Positions 36,329 through 45,249 of a stretch of DNA of 48,246 nt are shown piece by piece. A program made the translations under genes and the position numbers. The stretch's first letter is position 1. Each line of letters begins with the position of its first letter. The notes beneath the pieces are model-generated. The model was not told where the DNA came from and did no database searches. It worked only from the letters and a program-made list of their open reading frames with translations. Source of the DNA: Kangiella sp. (GTDB lineage Bacteria > Pseudomonadota > Gammaproteobacteria > Enterobacterales > Kangiellaceae); NCBI GenBank assembly GCA_028284185.1, contig JANQSG010000001.1:1-48246 (forward strand), written 5' to 3'.

Positions 36329-36712
36329 TTATTTTAGGTAAATAACTAATGCCCAAATTGACATCACTAGGGTCAAAATAGTAGTGCCAAAAGCACCAAT
36401 AAATCGACCAATATGCGCCATATTTTCACCGATCCCCCAAGCATGAAAAATCCTAAATACAAACAAGCAAATTCCAAATATATGTAGTGCTAATGCAGAA
36501 ACACCATTTAATTCTAATAATGCCAATAGGATTAATACCAGAGGTACGTACTCCACAAAATTTGCATGGCGTCGCATAGCTTTCAACATTTGAGGATTAC
36601 CACCATCTCCCAACGCTATTTTTAGCTTTCCTCTTAATGAACCAGCCAAATAAGAAATAACAATTGAAGATAAACAAAGTATAGCTGTATATAGTAAGCT
36701 AATTTCTGGCAT
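36329..36712 (-). CDS. MAPEG family membrane protein
   Basis: A 127-residue integral membrane protein with four predicted helices, of the MAPEG superfamily (membrane-associated eicosanoid/glutathione metabolism, YecN-like bacterial branch). The family landmark is the second-helix region RRHANFVEYVPLVLILLALLE (first 20 of which include the conserved R-x-N-x-x-E-Y), preceded by the LGDGGNPQMLKAMR loop. It begins 13 bases after hutG on the same strand and is probably co-transcribed, although no role in histidine breakdown is known. Confidence 0.85.
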   Translation of the reverse strand: MPEISLLYTAILCLSSIVISYLAGSLRGKLKIALGDGGNPQMLKAMRRHANFVEYVPLVLILLALLELNGVSALALHIFGICLFVFRIFHAWGIGENMAHIGRFIGAFGTTILTLVMSIWALVIYLK

Positions 36713-36725
36713 ATAACCCTCCCTA

Positions 36726-37937
36726 CTACAAGTTAAGAGTCTTAATTAAAGATCGAATAGTATCGATAACCTTAATGGACTTTGCTTTTTCATACAATTT
36801 TTTTTCTTTATTGAGGTATGTTATTTGAGACAATTCTAGTTGAATTGTAAAAATACTATCTTCCGGTTTTGCATAATGGCGTGTAATAAAACCACCTTTA
36901 AAGCGACCATTGATTACTTTGGAATAATCACCAGTATCAAACTCTTCAAGTAGTTTAGCTAATGATTTATTAACGGTTTTGCCATCATTGGTACCAAAAT
37001 TAAAATCAGGCAGTTTGCCATCAAAAAATCGTGGCACTTCTTGTGCAATAGAATGCGCTTCAAGAACAATGGCATAACCAAATTTTGCTCTTGCTTTGGC
37101 AATTAATCGTTCTAATTCTTGATGATAAGGTTTCCAATAGAGTTCAATGCGTCTTTGGACTTCCTGGCTGTCAGGTTCTTCATCTTCTTCGTATAGAGGT
37201 TCTAAATCAAAAGTTGATGTTGGACAAAGTTCGGTATTATCGGCATTGGCATACAAAATTTTACCACTTGAATCACGGTTTAAATCAATCAGATAGCGTG
37301 AGTAATTGGCACTGATTCGAGTGACTTTTAGCTCAGATAAGAAATCATATAATTGTGATAAATACCAATCAGTATCAGCGCTATCAAGCGCTGCTGGTAG
37401 CATTGCTTGTAAAACCTCATGCGAAATAAACTGACCATTATGTGGAATCGAAACGATTAATGGCGATTCAAACTCTTTTAACTCAAAAACGCTGGGCTCT
37501 TCTTCGGCTATTTTTAAACTGGCACGATCCAGGATCATTTTATCAGCTTCCACAAATCCCAAACGCGCTTCATCCGACCAAATCACTTCATCGGAATAGT
37601 AAAAAGCAACCACTTTCTTAGCATCCTTAATAATTAATGGGCAAGCTTTTTCAACTGCTTGCCAATTGTCAGTTCCTAAATACCAGCGAAGATGAGCCAG
37701 ATAATCCAAAAAGAAATCAGTCAAAGTACGATGATACTTATCTTGAGCACCAAGTTTGGTTACTAGTCTAAAAACGCCTTTATGAAATTTCTGTTTGGCG
37801 ATAACTAATGGCTCATGGCAAACGTAATGCCAAGCAATCAATAAATGCTCTAAATGATAAAAATCACCAGCTGCAAATTGGTTTTTTTCAAATTTTTCAA
37901 CAAGTTGCTCGATTGCAGCATTATTTGTCTTTTTCAT
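36726..37937 (-). CDS. hutG: N-formylglutamate amidohydrolase with an extra N-terminal domain
   Basis: Hydrolyses N-formyl-L-glutamate to formate and glutamate. The C-terminal part (about residues 157-403) is a full FGase domain: IVSIPHNGQFI, DTDWYLSQLYDF, SRYLIDLNRDS and VLEAHSIAQEVPRF. Standard HutG is about 265 residues; here about 150 more residues precede it. Their start resembles an uncharacterised small domain with FYHLEHLLIAWHYV (26-39) and KYHRTLTDF (67-75), with spaced histidines. ATG 37937 is used, with GAGG close upstream. It is divergent from hutC over the HutC operator and followed by the MAPEG gene. Confidence 0.88.
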   Translation of the reverse strand: MKKTNNAAIEQLVEKFEKNQFAAGDFYHLEHLLIAWHYVCHEPLVIAKQKFHKGVFRLVTKLGAQDKYHRTLTDFFLDYLAHLRWYLGTDNWQAVEKACPLIIKDAKKVVAFYYSDEVIWSDEARLGFVEADKMILDRASLKIAEEEPSVFELKEFESPLIVSIPHNGQFISHEVLQAMLPAALDSADTDWYLSQLYDFLSELKVTRISANYSRYLIDLNRDSSGKILYANADNTELCPTSTFDLEPLYEEDEEPDSQEVQRRIELYWKPYHQELERLIAKARAKFGYAIVLEAHSIAQEVPRFFDGKLPDFNFGTNDGKTVNKSLAKLLEEFDTGDYSKVINGRFKGGFITRHYAKPEDSIFTIQLELSQITYLNKEKKLYEKAKSIKVIDTIRSLIKTLNL

Positions 37938-37973
37938 AAGCCTCAACTGACTTGATTTTATGGTTATTTTTTG

Positions 37974-37987
37974 GTTGTATATACAAC
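37974..37987. promoter_or_regulatory. HutC operator
   Basis: GTTGTATATACAAC is a perfect 14-bp palindrome containing TTGTATATACAA, the known HutC-binding consensus in gammaproteobacteria. It lies in the hutG-hutC divergent gap, 54 bases before hutC and 37 before hutG, placed to block both promoters. Urocanate is the usual inducer. Confidence 0.85.
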
Positions 37988-38014
37988 TTAGTTTACTCCA
38001 ATAATAAACTAAGT
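37986..38014. repeat. inverted repeat next to the HutC operator
   Basis: ACTTAGTTTA (37986-37995) and TAAACTAAGT (38005-38014) are perfect 10-bp arms around a 9-base spacer, sharing two bases with the HutC palindrome. It could be a second operator or a hairpin in the hutC leader. Confidence 0.6.
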
Positions 38015-38040
38015 CCAGCTACTATTAGGAAAAGCCGTCA

Positions 38041-38769
38041 ATGAGTCAAGATGAACCTCGTTATCAACTAGTCAAAGACTTTATCCGCAAAGGTATTGCC
38101 GCCAAGCAATGGCAGGAACACAAACGCGTTCCTTCTGAAAATGAACTGGTGGATGTATGTGGTGTCAGCCGCATGACTGCTCGTCGAGCATTGGATGAAT
38201 TAACCGAAGAAGGCGTCTTATATCGAGTGCAAGGTCGCGGTACTTTCGTAGCCCCCAAAAAACTCCATTCTCCATTATTGGAAATCCGGAATATTGCTCA
38301 AGAAGTGCATAATCGAGGCGGTGAATATTCAAATGAGCTTTTGTTATTACAGCAAGAGCAATGCCCTTCTCACCTGCTTAATCACTTCGGGTTAAAGGAA
38401 GGTGAACAAATATTTCATTCAATTATGGTACATAAAGAAAACCATAAACCCATCCAAATTGAACAACGCTATGTTAACCCCAAAGCTGCGCCTGAATACC
38501 TGAAGCAAAACTATAAAAATCTCACGCCCAATGTATATTTATCAGAAGTTGCACCCTTGACTGAGGCTGAACACCAAATTCAAGCCAAAGAAGCCGATCC
38601 TTTTATGAAGGTGACTTTAAATCTTCAGGAAAATGAGCCAGTTTTGTGTATTGACCGCATTACCTGGTCTGAACAAACCCTGGTCAGTTTTTGCCAACTT
38701 TATCATCCAGCGAGCCGTTTTAGTATCAGTGGTCGCTTTAAAACGAAACATCAATTAACCGAATTATAA
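38041..38769 (+). CDS. hutC: histidine utilization repressor HutC
   Basis: A GntR-family (HutC subfamily) repressor of 242 residues. The N-terminal winged helix-turn-helix (residues 7-72) includes the classic [29 protein letters not shown] run and the wing [11 protein letters not shown]. The C-terminal UTRA domain (about 90-235) binds urocanate. AGGA lies 10 bases upstream of the ATG. It heads the rightward hutC-hutU-hutH unit, so it represses its own operon through the palindrome at 37974. Confidence 0.94.
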   Translation: MSQDEPRYQLVKDFIRKGIAAKQWQEHKRVPSENELVDVCGVSRMTARRALDELTEEGVLYRVQGRGTFVAPKKLHSPLLEIRNIAQEVHNRGGEYSNELLLLQQEQCPSHLLNHFGLKEGEQIFHSIMVHKENHKPIQIEQRYVNPKAAPEYLKQNYKNLTPNVYLSEVAPLTEAEHQIQAKEADPFMKVTLNLQENEPVLCIDRITWSEQTLVSFCQLYHPASRFSISGRFKTKHQLTEL

Positions 38770-38789
38770 AAAATTGTCAGAGGAAACTC

Positions 38790-40481
38790 ATGTCGTCTAA
38801 TTCATACCAAAATGATCCAAGATTCGATGCCAGCCGTGTGATCCATGCACCAACTGGCAACAAATTAAATGCTAAGTCATGGCTAACCGAAGCACCACTT
38901 CGTATGCTTATGAATAACCTTGATCCTGATGTTGCTGAACATCCACAAGGCCTAGTGGTTTATGGTGGCATTGGTCGCGCTGCTCGTAATTGGGAATCTT
39001 ATGACAAGATCGTTGAAACTTTAAAAAACTTGAATGATAACGAAACCCTTTTGGTACAGTCGGGCAAGCCAGTCGGTGTTTTTAAAACTCATGTCGATGC
39101 GCCACGTGTATTAATCGCTAACTCTAATTTAGTTCCACATTGGGGTAATTGGGAGCATTTTAATGAGCTCGATAAAAAAGGCTTGATGATGTATGGCCAA
39201 ATGACCGCAGGCTCATGGATTTATATTGGCTCTCAAGGTATCGTACAAGGTACTTACGAAACCTTTGTTGAAGCGGGCCGCCAACATTTTAATGGCGAGA
39301 CTAAAGGCAAGTGGATCTTAACCGGTGGTCTTGGTGGTATGGGTGGAGCTCAACCATTAGCAGCGACTATGGCCGGTTATTGCATGATTGCAGTTGAGTG
39401 TGATGAAACTCGTATCGATTTTCGTCTGCGCACTCGCTATGTGGATAAAAAAGCCAAATCGATTGATGAAGCAGTGGCCATGCTCAATGAAGCGCTAGAA
39501 AAAGATGAAGCAATTTCTATTGGTTTACTTGGTAACGCAGCGGAAATTTTCCCTGAATTGCATAAGAGAGGTATTAAGCCAAATTTAGTAACCGATCAAA
39601 CTTCAGCGCATGATCCTGTAAACGGTTATTTACCCATTGGTTGGACTATGCAAGAGTGGCGCGAAAAAGCCAAAAGCGATCCGGCATTAGTGGCACAAGA
39701 GTCTAAAAAATCGATGGCAGTTCAAGTTCAAGCCATGCTGGATTTCTGGAACAATGGTATTCCAACCGTGGACTATGGCAATAACATTCGTCAGATGGCC
39801 TTAGAAGAAGGAGTTAAAGATGCTTTTGATTTCCCAGGCTTCGTCCCTGCTTATATTCGGCCACTATTCTGTCGCGGTATTGGACCATTCCGTTGGGCAG
39901 CACTTTCTGGTGACCCTGAAGATATTTATAAAACCGATCAAAAAGTAAAAGAAATCATTAACGACGATCCACATCTACACAACTGGCTGGATATGGCTAA
40001 AAAGCGCATCAGTTTCCAGGGCTTGCCAGCACGTATATGTTGGGTTGGTTTAGGTTTACGCCATAAATTGGGGTTAGCCTTTAATGAAATGGTGCGTAAC
40101 GGTGAATTAAAGGCACCGGTAGTCATTGGGCGCGATCATTTAGATTCTGGTTCAGTAGCCAGTCCTAACCGCGAAACCGAAAGTATGCTGGATGGCTCCG
40201 ATGCAGTTTCTGACTGGCCATTACTAAACGCTATGTTAAATGTCGCCGGTGGTGCTACTTGGGTATCTTTGCATCATGGCGGTGGAGTTGGCATGGGTTT
40301 CTCACAGCATTCAGGGGTCGTTATATGCTGTGATGGCTCTGAAGCTGCTGACAAGCGTATAGAGCGTGTATTATTTAATGACCCTGCCACTGGTGTTATG
40401 CGTCATGCGGATGCGGGTTATGACATCGCCAAACAATGCGCTAAAGAGCAAGATTTAAACCTTCCTATGCTAAACGATTAA
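38790..40481 (+). CDS. hutU: urocanate hydratase
   Basis: Hydrates urocanate to 4-imidazolone-5-propanoate with tightly bound NAD+. A 563-residue enzyme of normal length with the NAD-binding [35 protein letters not shown], the active-site Cys region ([10 protein letters not shown]) and [25 protein letters not shown] precedes the ATG closely, 20 bases after the hutC stop. Confidence 0.97.
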   Translation: MSSNSYQNDPRFDASRVIHAPTGNKLNAKSWLTEAPLRMLMNNLDPDVAEHPQGLVVYGGIGRAARNWESYDKIVETLKNLNDNETLLVQSGKPVGVFKTHVDAPRVLIANSNLVPHWGNWEHFNELDKKGLMMYGQMTAGSWIYIGSQGIVQGTYETFVEAGRQHFNGETKGKWILTGGLGGMGGAQPLAATMAGYCMIAVECDETRIDFRLRTRYVDKKAKSIDEAVAMLNEALEKDEAISIGLLGNAAEIFPELHKRGIKPNLVTDQTSAHDPVNGYLPIGWTMQEWREKAKSDPALVAQESKKSMAVQVQAMLDFWNNGIPTVDYGNNIRQMALEEGVKDAFDFPGFVPAYIRPLFCRGIGPFRWAALSGDPEDIYKTDQKVKEIINDDPHLHNWLDMAKKRISFQGLPARICWVGLGLRHKLGLAFNEMVRNGELKAPVVIGRDHLDSGSVASPNRETESMLDGSDAVSDWPLLNAMLNVAGGATWVSLHHGGGVGMGFSQHSGVVICCDGSEAADKRIERVLFNDPATGVMRHADAGYDIAKQCAKEQDLNLPMLND

Positions 40482-40506
40482 TAACAATTAATAGAGATTA
40501 AATACA

Positions 40507-42039
40507 ATGAATCATTTTACTTTAACACCAGGTGAGCTAACGTTAGCCGATTGCCGAGCTATTTATCAGTCACCGGTTGAGATTGAATTAAGTTCAGATT
40601 TTTACCCTGTTATTGATCGTGCTGCACAAACAGTTGCCGACGTGGTCGAAAATAACCAAACAGTTTATGGAATTAATACCGGCTTTGGCTTATTGGCATC
40701 AACTCGTATCCCAAAAGAAAAGTTAGAGTTGCTACAAGAATCTCTAGTGCTTTCACACGCGGCGGGCGTTGGCGAATTATTGCCCGATAATCTTGTGCGC
40801 CTATTAATGGTATTGAAGCTTTCTAGCTTGTCACAAGGCCATTCCGGTGTAAAACGTGAAACCGTTGATGCGCTAATCAATCTGGTTAACCATGAAGTTT
40901 ACCCTTGTATTCCTGAGAAAGGTTCGGTGGGCGCTTCTGGCGACTTAGCCCCATTAGCACATATGAGTTGTACCTTAATTGGGATAGGACAAGTTCGCCA
41001 TAATGGCAAAATAATCCCTGCGGTTGAAGGTTTAAAAATCGCGGAGCTGGAGCCCTTAACTTTAGCTGCCAAAGAAGGGTTAGCCTTGTTAAATGGTACT
41101 CAATGCTCTACTGCATTGGCTTTAGCGGGATTGTTCGGTGCGGAAAATAACTTTGCCGCAGCCATTGTTGCTGGCGCTTTATCAGTAGATGCAACCATGG
41201 GCAGCGTTGCGCCTTTTGATGCCCGTATTCACCAGGTACGCGGTCATCAAGGCCAACAACAAGTAGCACTCAATTTACTGAACCTGATTAAGGGTTCAGA
41301 AATCAATGAATCGCACCAAGACTGTGAGAAAGTGCAAGATCCCTATTCACTTCGTTGCCAACCACAAGTTATGGGGGCAGTGCTGGATCATTTACGTTTT
41401 GCTGCATCAGTCTTATTAACCGAAGCCAATGCGGTTTCTGATAACCCATTAGTTTTCCCGGACGATGCTGATATTCTTTCTGGCGGTAATTTCCACGCTG
41501 AGCCAGTAGCGATGTCAGCAGATTTATTAGCCATTGTAATTGCTGAAGTGGGAGCCATTGTGGAACGTCGTATCGCATTAATGCTGGATAAACATTTAAG
41601 TGGCTTACCAGCATTCCTAGTCCAAGATTCAGGGGTAAATTCAGGCTTTATGATTGCCCAGGTTACCGCTGCGGCGTTAGCATCTGAAAATAAAACTCTA
41701 GCTCACCCCGCTTCGGTTGATTCGCTGCCAACTTCTGCCAACCAGGAAGACCATGTTTCAATGGCCACTTTTGCTGCACGTCGTTTAGGTGATATGAATT
41801 TTAATACTTCAGGTGTGATTGCAGTAGAGTTATTATCAGCCGTGCAAGGTATCGACTTTAGAGCCCCATTAAAAACGTCTCCGACTTTGCAAAAAGCCTA
41901 TGATGCGATTCGCGCCAAAGTTCCCTATTACGAAAAAGATCGTCACTTTGGCCCTGATATTGAAGCAATCCAAGACTTGATTAATTCAGGTGTCTTTAAT
42001 GAATTAGCCAAAGAAATTGAATTGCCGAGTTTAATGTAA
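40507..42039 (+). CDS. hutH: histidine ammonia-lyase
   Basis: Removes ammonia from histidine to give urocanate, the pathway entry step. A 510-residue member of the aromatic ammonia-lyase family. The self-made MIO electrophile arises from A143-S144-G145 in [14 protein letters not shown]. Tyr of [28 protein letters not shown] and QDHVSMA-like EDHVSMATF are present. Length is standard. It follows hutU by 25 bases in the same operon. Confidence 0.97.
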   Translation: MNHFTLTPGELTLADCRAIYQSPVEIELSSDFYPVIDRAAQTVADVVENNQTVYGINTGFGLLASTRIPKEKLELLQESLVLSHAAGVGELLPDNLVRLLMVLKLSSLSQGHSGVKRETVDALINLVNHEVYPCIPEKGSVGASGDLAPLAHMSCTLIGIGQVRHNGKIIPAVEGLKIAELEPLTLAAKEGLALLNGTQCSTALALAGLFGAENNFAAAIVAGALSVDATMGSVAPFDARIHQVRGHQGQQQVALNLLNLIKGSEINESHQDCEKVQDPYSLRCQPQVMGAVLDHLRFAASVLLTEANAVSDNPLVFPDDADILSGGNFHAEPVAMSADLLAIVIAEVGAIVERRIALMLDKHLSGLPAFLVQDSGVNSGFMIAQVTAAALASENKTLAHPASVDSLPTSANQEDHVSMATFAARRLGDMNFNTSGVIAVELLSAVQGIDFRAPLKTSPTLQKAYDAIRAKVPYYEKDRHFGPDIEAIQDLINSGVFNELAKEIELPSLM

Positions 42040-42061
42040 AGCAAACCTTTAATTATCAAGA

Positions 42062-42934
42062 ATGAATGCACAAGATTGGTTTAAATTAGGACGTTACCAC
42101 CAAGTTAATGCTCATAAGGTTTTTACTATTGATAGCAATAGTGAAAACCAAAATAGCCTGCCTTGTTTATGTATTTTGCACGGTTTTCCAACATCATCCT
42201 ATGACTATTGGAAAGGCCTACCTCTTCTTACAAAACATTTTCGTGTCATTATTCATGATCATTTGGGTTTTGGCTTTTCTGATAAACCAAAAAATTATTC
42301 ATATTCACTATTTGAACAAACGGATATAGCGCAAAGTCTATGGCAACAGCTTGATATCAATGAAGCTTACCTTTTAGCCCATGATTATGGCACCAGCATT
42401 TTAACGGAAATTTTAGCGCGGGATAATCAACAGCAATTTCCAATTAAAATTAACAAAATAGCTTTATGTAATGGTTCTATGCATATTGAATTGGCACAGT
42501 TGTTGTTAATGCAAAAATTATTGCGTAGCCCTATTGGCCCTTTAATTGCACAGCTTTCTTCAAAAACAACCGTTAAAAGAAATTTACGCAAAATCTTTGT
42601 TAATCCAAGCCAATTAACAGAAAATGAAATTGATGCCATCTGGTCAATGATGCTTTTTAACCAGGGTAAAAAAGTGTTAGCAAAAATCAGTCGCTATACT
42701 TTTGAACGTCAGAAATACTGGGAGCGCTGGATTGGCGCTCTACAACAAACAGAATTGCCGATAGAGATTATCTGGCCCAAACAGGATCCCATCGCTATCG
42801 CTAAAATGGCACAAGTGATCTATCAGGAAACACAGAATTCGCAATTGCACTGGTTAGAAAACCTTGGCCACTTCCCCATGCTGGAAGCCCCTGAACTTTG
42901 GTCAGAAACTATAATTAATTCACTAACTCAATAA
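42062..42934 (+). CDS. alpha/beta-hydrolase with an aspartate nucleophile
   Basis: A 290-residue alpha/beta-hydrolase fold protein. The oxyanion-hole motif HGFPTSSYD starts at residue 40, and the nucleophile elbow is AHDYGTS with Asp108, the choice seen in haloalkane dehalogenases, epoxide hydrolases and MEST-like proteins rather than Ser esterases. A second acid (WPKQDP) and the catalytic His (LGHFPMLEAPE) complete the triad. The substrate is unknown. It starts 22 bases after hutH and is probably the last gene of the hut transcript, although no histidine-pathway step calls for it. Confidence 0.75.
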   Translation: MNAQDWFKLGRYHQVNAHKVFTIDSNSENQNSLPCLCILHGFPTSSYDYWKGLPLLTKHFRVIIHDHLGFGFSDKPKNYSYSLFEQTDIAQSLWQQLDINEAYLLAHDYGTSILTEILARDNQQQFPIKINKIALCNGSMHIELAQLLLMQKLLRSPIGPLIAQLSSKTTVKRNLRKIFVNPSQLTENEIDAIWSMMLFNQGKKVLAKISRYTFERQKYWERWIGALQQTELPIEIIWPKQDPIAIAKMAQVIYQETQNSQLHWLENLGHFPMLEAPELWSETIINSLTQ

Positions 42935-43035
42935 ATTTTACTTTTGTTTGCGCTTGCTACTTTGCTCAATTAACCCTTTTCCGCTAATCTGGCGTTTATA
43001 GGGATAGTATAACCATTTAGGAGCAATATCCGACT

Positions 43036-44553
43036 ATGAACAAAAAATTAATTCCGCTAGCAATTTCAAGTGCCTTATTTACCACCGTTTTTTCAGCAGG
43101 AGTTGCCATGGCCAAAGATAAAGATGCCATTACTATCTATTCAAGCGCCCAACCAGGTTCTATTTCTCCAGATATATACCGCCCGATTCCTGGACAACAT
43201 CGCGGCTATTATAATGTTCCAGGCTATGCCATGGTGAAAAGTATTCGCCAATACAACATCGCTAACGGCGTTAACCAAATTGAAGTGTCGGATGTGGCAG
43301 CATTACTTGATCCCACCACGGTTCAATTCAAGTCACATTCGGATAAAGATGCTCGGGTGTTAGAACAAAACTACCAATTTGACCTGGTCAGCCAGCAAAA
43401 GCTATTGCAAAAATATTTGGGCCAAACTATCACTGTCGAACAATTAATTGGCGATAAAATTCATAAGAAAACTGGTGAATTAATCAGTGCCGATGGTGGC
43501 TTGGTGATTAAAGACTCATCGGGTGGGATTCATAGCATTAACAGCTACCACAATATTAGTTTCCCCCAACTACCCGGCGGATTAAGAACTAAGCCCACTT
43601 TGGTCTGGTCATTATTTTCTGATCAACCTGGTAAACAGGATATAGAACTAAGCTACCAAACCAACGGCATGACCTGGTGGTCAGATTATAATGTAATCTA
43701 CTCTGAAACAGGCAAAAACAAGTGCAAAATGGATTTGGCAGGCTGGGTTAGTATTATTAACCAATCTGGTGCCAGTTTTGAAGATGCCAAACTTAAATTA
43801 ATTGCAGGGGACGTTAATCGTGCACAACCAGCACCTTCTCCTCATGTTATGCGTAAATCTATGAACGTTGGTATAGAAGAAAGAAATGATGGTTTTGAAG
43901 AAAAATCTTTCTTTGAATATCATTTATATACCTTAGGCCGCCCTGCTAATTTACCCAATAATTCTACCAAGCAATTAGAGTTATTTCCGGCTATTAATGG
44001 TATTAACTGTAACAAAGAGTTGGTATTTGATGCCTCCAGCCAGTTTTATGGCTATGGCGGCTTAAATACTAACCAAGGCTATGGCAAACATTCACAAAGC
44101 GATGTAAATGTATATTTACGCTTTAAGAACGATAAAAAAAATGGCATGGGTATTCCACTGCCCGCTGGCCGTATCCGTGTTAATCAGCGTGATTCTGATG
44201 GATCTTTGGAATTTATTGGTGAGGATATTATTGACCATACTCCGAAAAATGAAGACGTTTTAATTAAGATGGGGAATTCTTTTGACATTAAAGGCGAGCG
44301 AAAACAGGCCAATTATAGTGTCGATACCAATAATAAGCGTATGTCAGAATCTTTTGAAATTACCATCAAAAATCACAAAGAAGTAGCACAGGAAGTGGTG
44401 ATTCGAGAAACCCTTTACCGCTGGTCTAACTGGAAAATCGTTGATAATAGTCACGATTTTAGCAAGGAAGATGCTCGCCATATCCACTTTAAAGTTAAAG
44501 TTCCTGCCAATGAAAAAGTAACAGTAAAATATCGAGTTAACTACTCTTGGTAA
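43036..44553 (+). CDS. exported DUF4139-domain protein
   Basis: A 505-residue exported protein. Residues 1-26 form a signal peptide (ending AGVAMA). The body contains the DUF4139 landmarks: QDIELSYQTNGMTWWSDYNV, a beta-rich GWVSIINQSGASFEDAKLKLIAGDVN block, PLPAGRIRVNQRD and the C-terminal immunoglobulin-like YRVNYSW. Similar proteins are surface or periplasmic and mostly uncharacterised. AGGAGC precedes the ATG by about 12 bases. A 101-base gap separates it from the hydrolase gene. The hairpin after it has its T-run on the wrong strand to serve it. Confidence 0.75.
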   Translation: MNKKLIPLAISSALFTTVFSAGVAMAKDKDAITIYSSAQPGSISPDIYRPIPGQHRGYYNVPGYAMVKSIRQYNIANGVNQIEVSDVAALLDPTTVQFKSHSDKDARVLEQNYQFDLVSQQKLLQKYLGQTITVEQLIGDKIHKKTGELISADGGLVIKDSSGGIHSINSYHNISFPQLPGGLRTKPTLVWSLFSDQPGKQDIELSYQTNGMTWWSDYNVIYSETGKNKCKMDLAGWVSIINQSGASFEDAKLKLIAGDVNRAQPAPSPHVMRKSMNVGIEERNDGFEEKSFFEYHLYTLGRPANLPNNSTKQLELFPAINGINCNKELVFDASSQFYGYGGLNTNQGYGKHSQSDVNVYLRFKNDKKNGMGIPLPAGRIRVNQRDSDGSLEFIGEDIIDHTPKNEDVLIKMGNSFDIKGERKQANYSVDTNNKRMSESFEITIKNHKEVAQEVVIRETLYRWSNWKIVDNSHDFSKEDARHIHFKVKVPANEKVTVKYRVNYSW

Positions 44554-44586
44554 AAATTAAACTACGGAAATACAACAAACTGACAT

Positions 44587-44615
44587 AAAAAAAGGGCTAA
44601 GTCTTAACTTAGCCC
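44587..44615 (-). terminator. leftward rho-independent terminator without an annotated gene
   Basis: On the minus strand, GGGCTAAG, loop TTAAGA, CTTAGCCC (44594-44615), then seven T (44587-44593). On the plus strand the hairpin is followed by AAATCCC, so it fits leftward transcripts only. The 295-base gap 44554-44848 holds no leftward ORF; see findings. Confidence 0.65.
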
Positions 44616-44781
44616 AAATCCCACCATATAGCTGAAGGAAACCATTTATGTGAAAAGCTTGATAGTTTTCACACTTTATTCATCGAACCAATCGTAAAAT
44701 CAGTACTTTATTTGCAATAAACTATGTGATAAAACAGGAACATAAGTTATTGCAACGACTTAAGAATAATAACTTGTGTAA

Positions 44782-44824
44782 GATGTTAATGCAACCCTGC
44801 ATTAACATCAATGCATATTTGCAT
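44782..44824. promoter_or_regulatory. palindromic sites upstream of the XRE regulator
   Basis: GATGTTAATGCA (44782-44793), ACCC, TGCATTAACATC (44798-44809) is a perfect 12-bp inverted repeat. ATGCA-TATT-TGCAT (44811-44824) follows directly. Both lie 25-67 bases before the XRE gene and are likely operators, probably for autoregulation. Confidence 0.55.
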
Positions 44825-44848
44825 CAATATTGTAAATAATTAAATAGT

Positions 44849-45244
44849 ATGAGCGAAGTATTAGAGCAATTAAGAGAATTAATGAAGAGCTTAGGAGAGA
44901 CGGACTACTCTCTTCAGAATAAGGCTCACATTAGCCAATCAACCATCTATAGAATTGTAGAGGGTAAAACATCTGATCCAGGTGTACACAAAATTGATGG
45001 TTTGGCCAGAGCTATGGGACATAGATTGTCTCTGGTTCCTATGAGCGAGTTTTCGTGTAAGTTACAAGACATTGATGATGTGCAATCGCTTAGCCAAATC
45101 ATTGAAATGATTGAACATATAGCCGAAGTTCGTGGCTATGAGCTCACCCCTTTTGAAAAGGCCGAGTTAATTATCGCTAACTATAAAAGTAACTCTGACC
45201 AATCCGAAAAAACAACTTTCTTACAAGCCGTTAATACCGAATAG
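44849..45244 (+). CDS. XRE-family helix-turn-helix regulator
   Basis: A 131-residue DNA-binding protein. The N-terminal Cro/C1-type domain covers residues 3-62, with the helix-turn-helix in YSLQNKAHISQSTIYRIVEG and a DPGVHKIDGLARAMG helix after it. The C-terminal ~70 residues (helical, acidic, ELTPFEKAELIIANYK) may mediate dimerisation. No toxin or phage gene is adjacent, so it does not look like an antitoxin. It is 5 bases upstream of rrtA and probably co-transcribed with it. The target is unknown apart from likely self-control. Confidence 0.8.
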   Translation: MSEVLEQLRELMKSLGETDYSLQNKAHISQSTIYRIVEGKTSDPGVHKIDGLARAMGHRLSLVPMSEFSCKLQDIDDVQSLSQIIEMIEHIAEVRGYELTPFEKAELIIANYKSNSDQSEKTTFLQAVNTE

Positions 45245-45249
45245 ATTCA

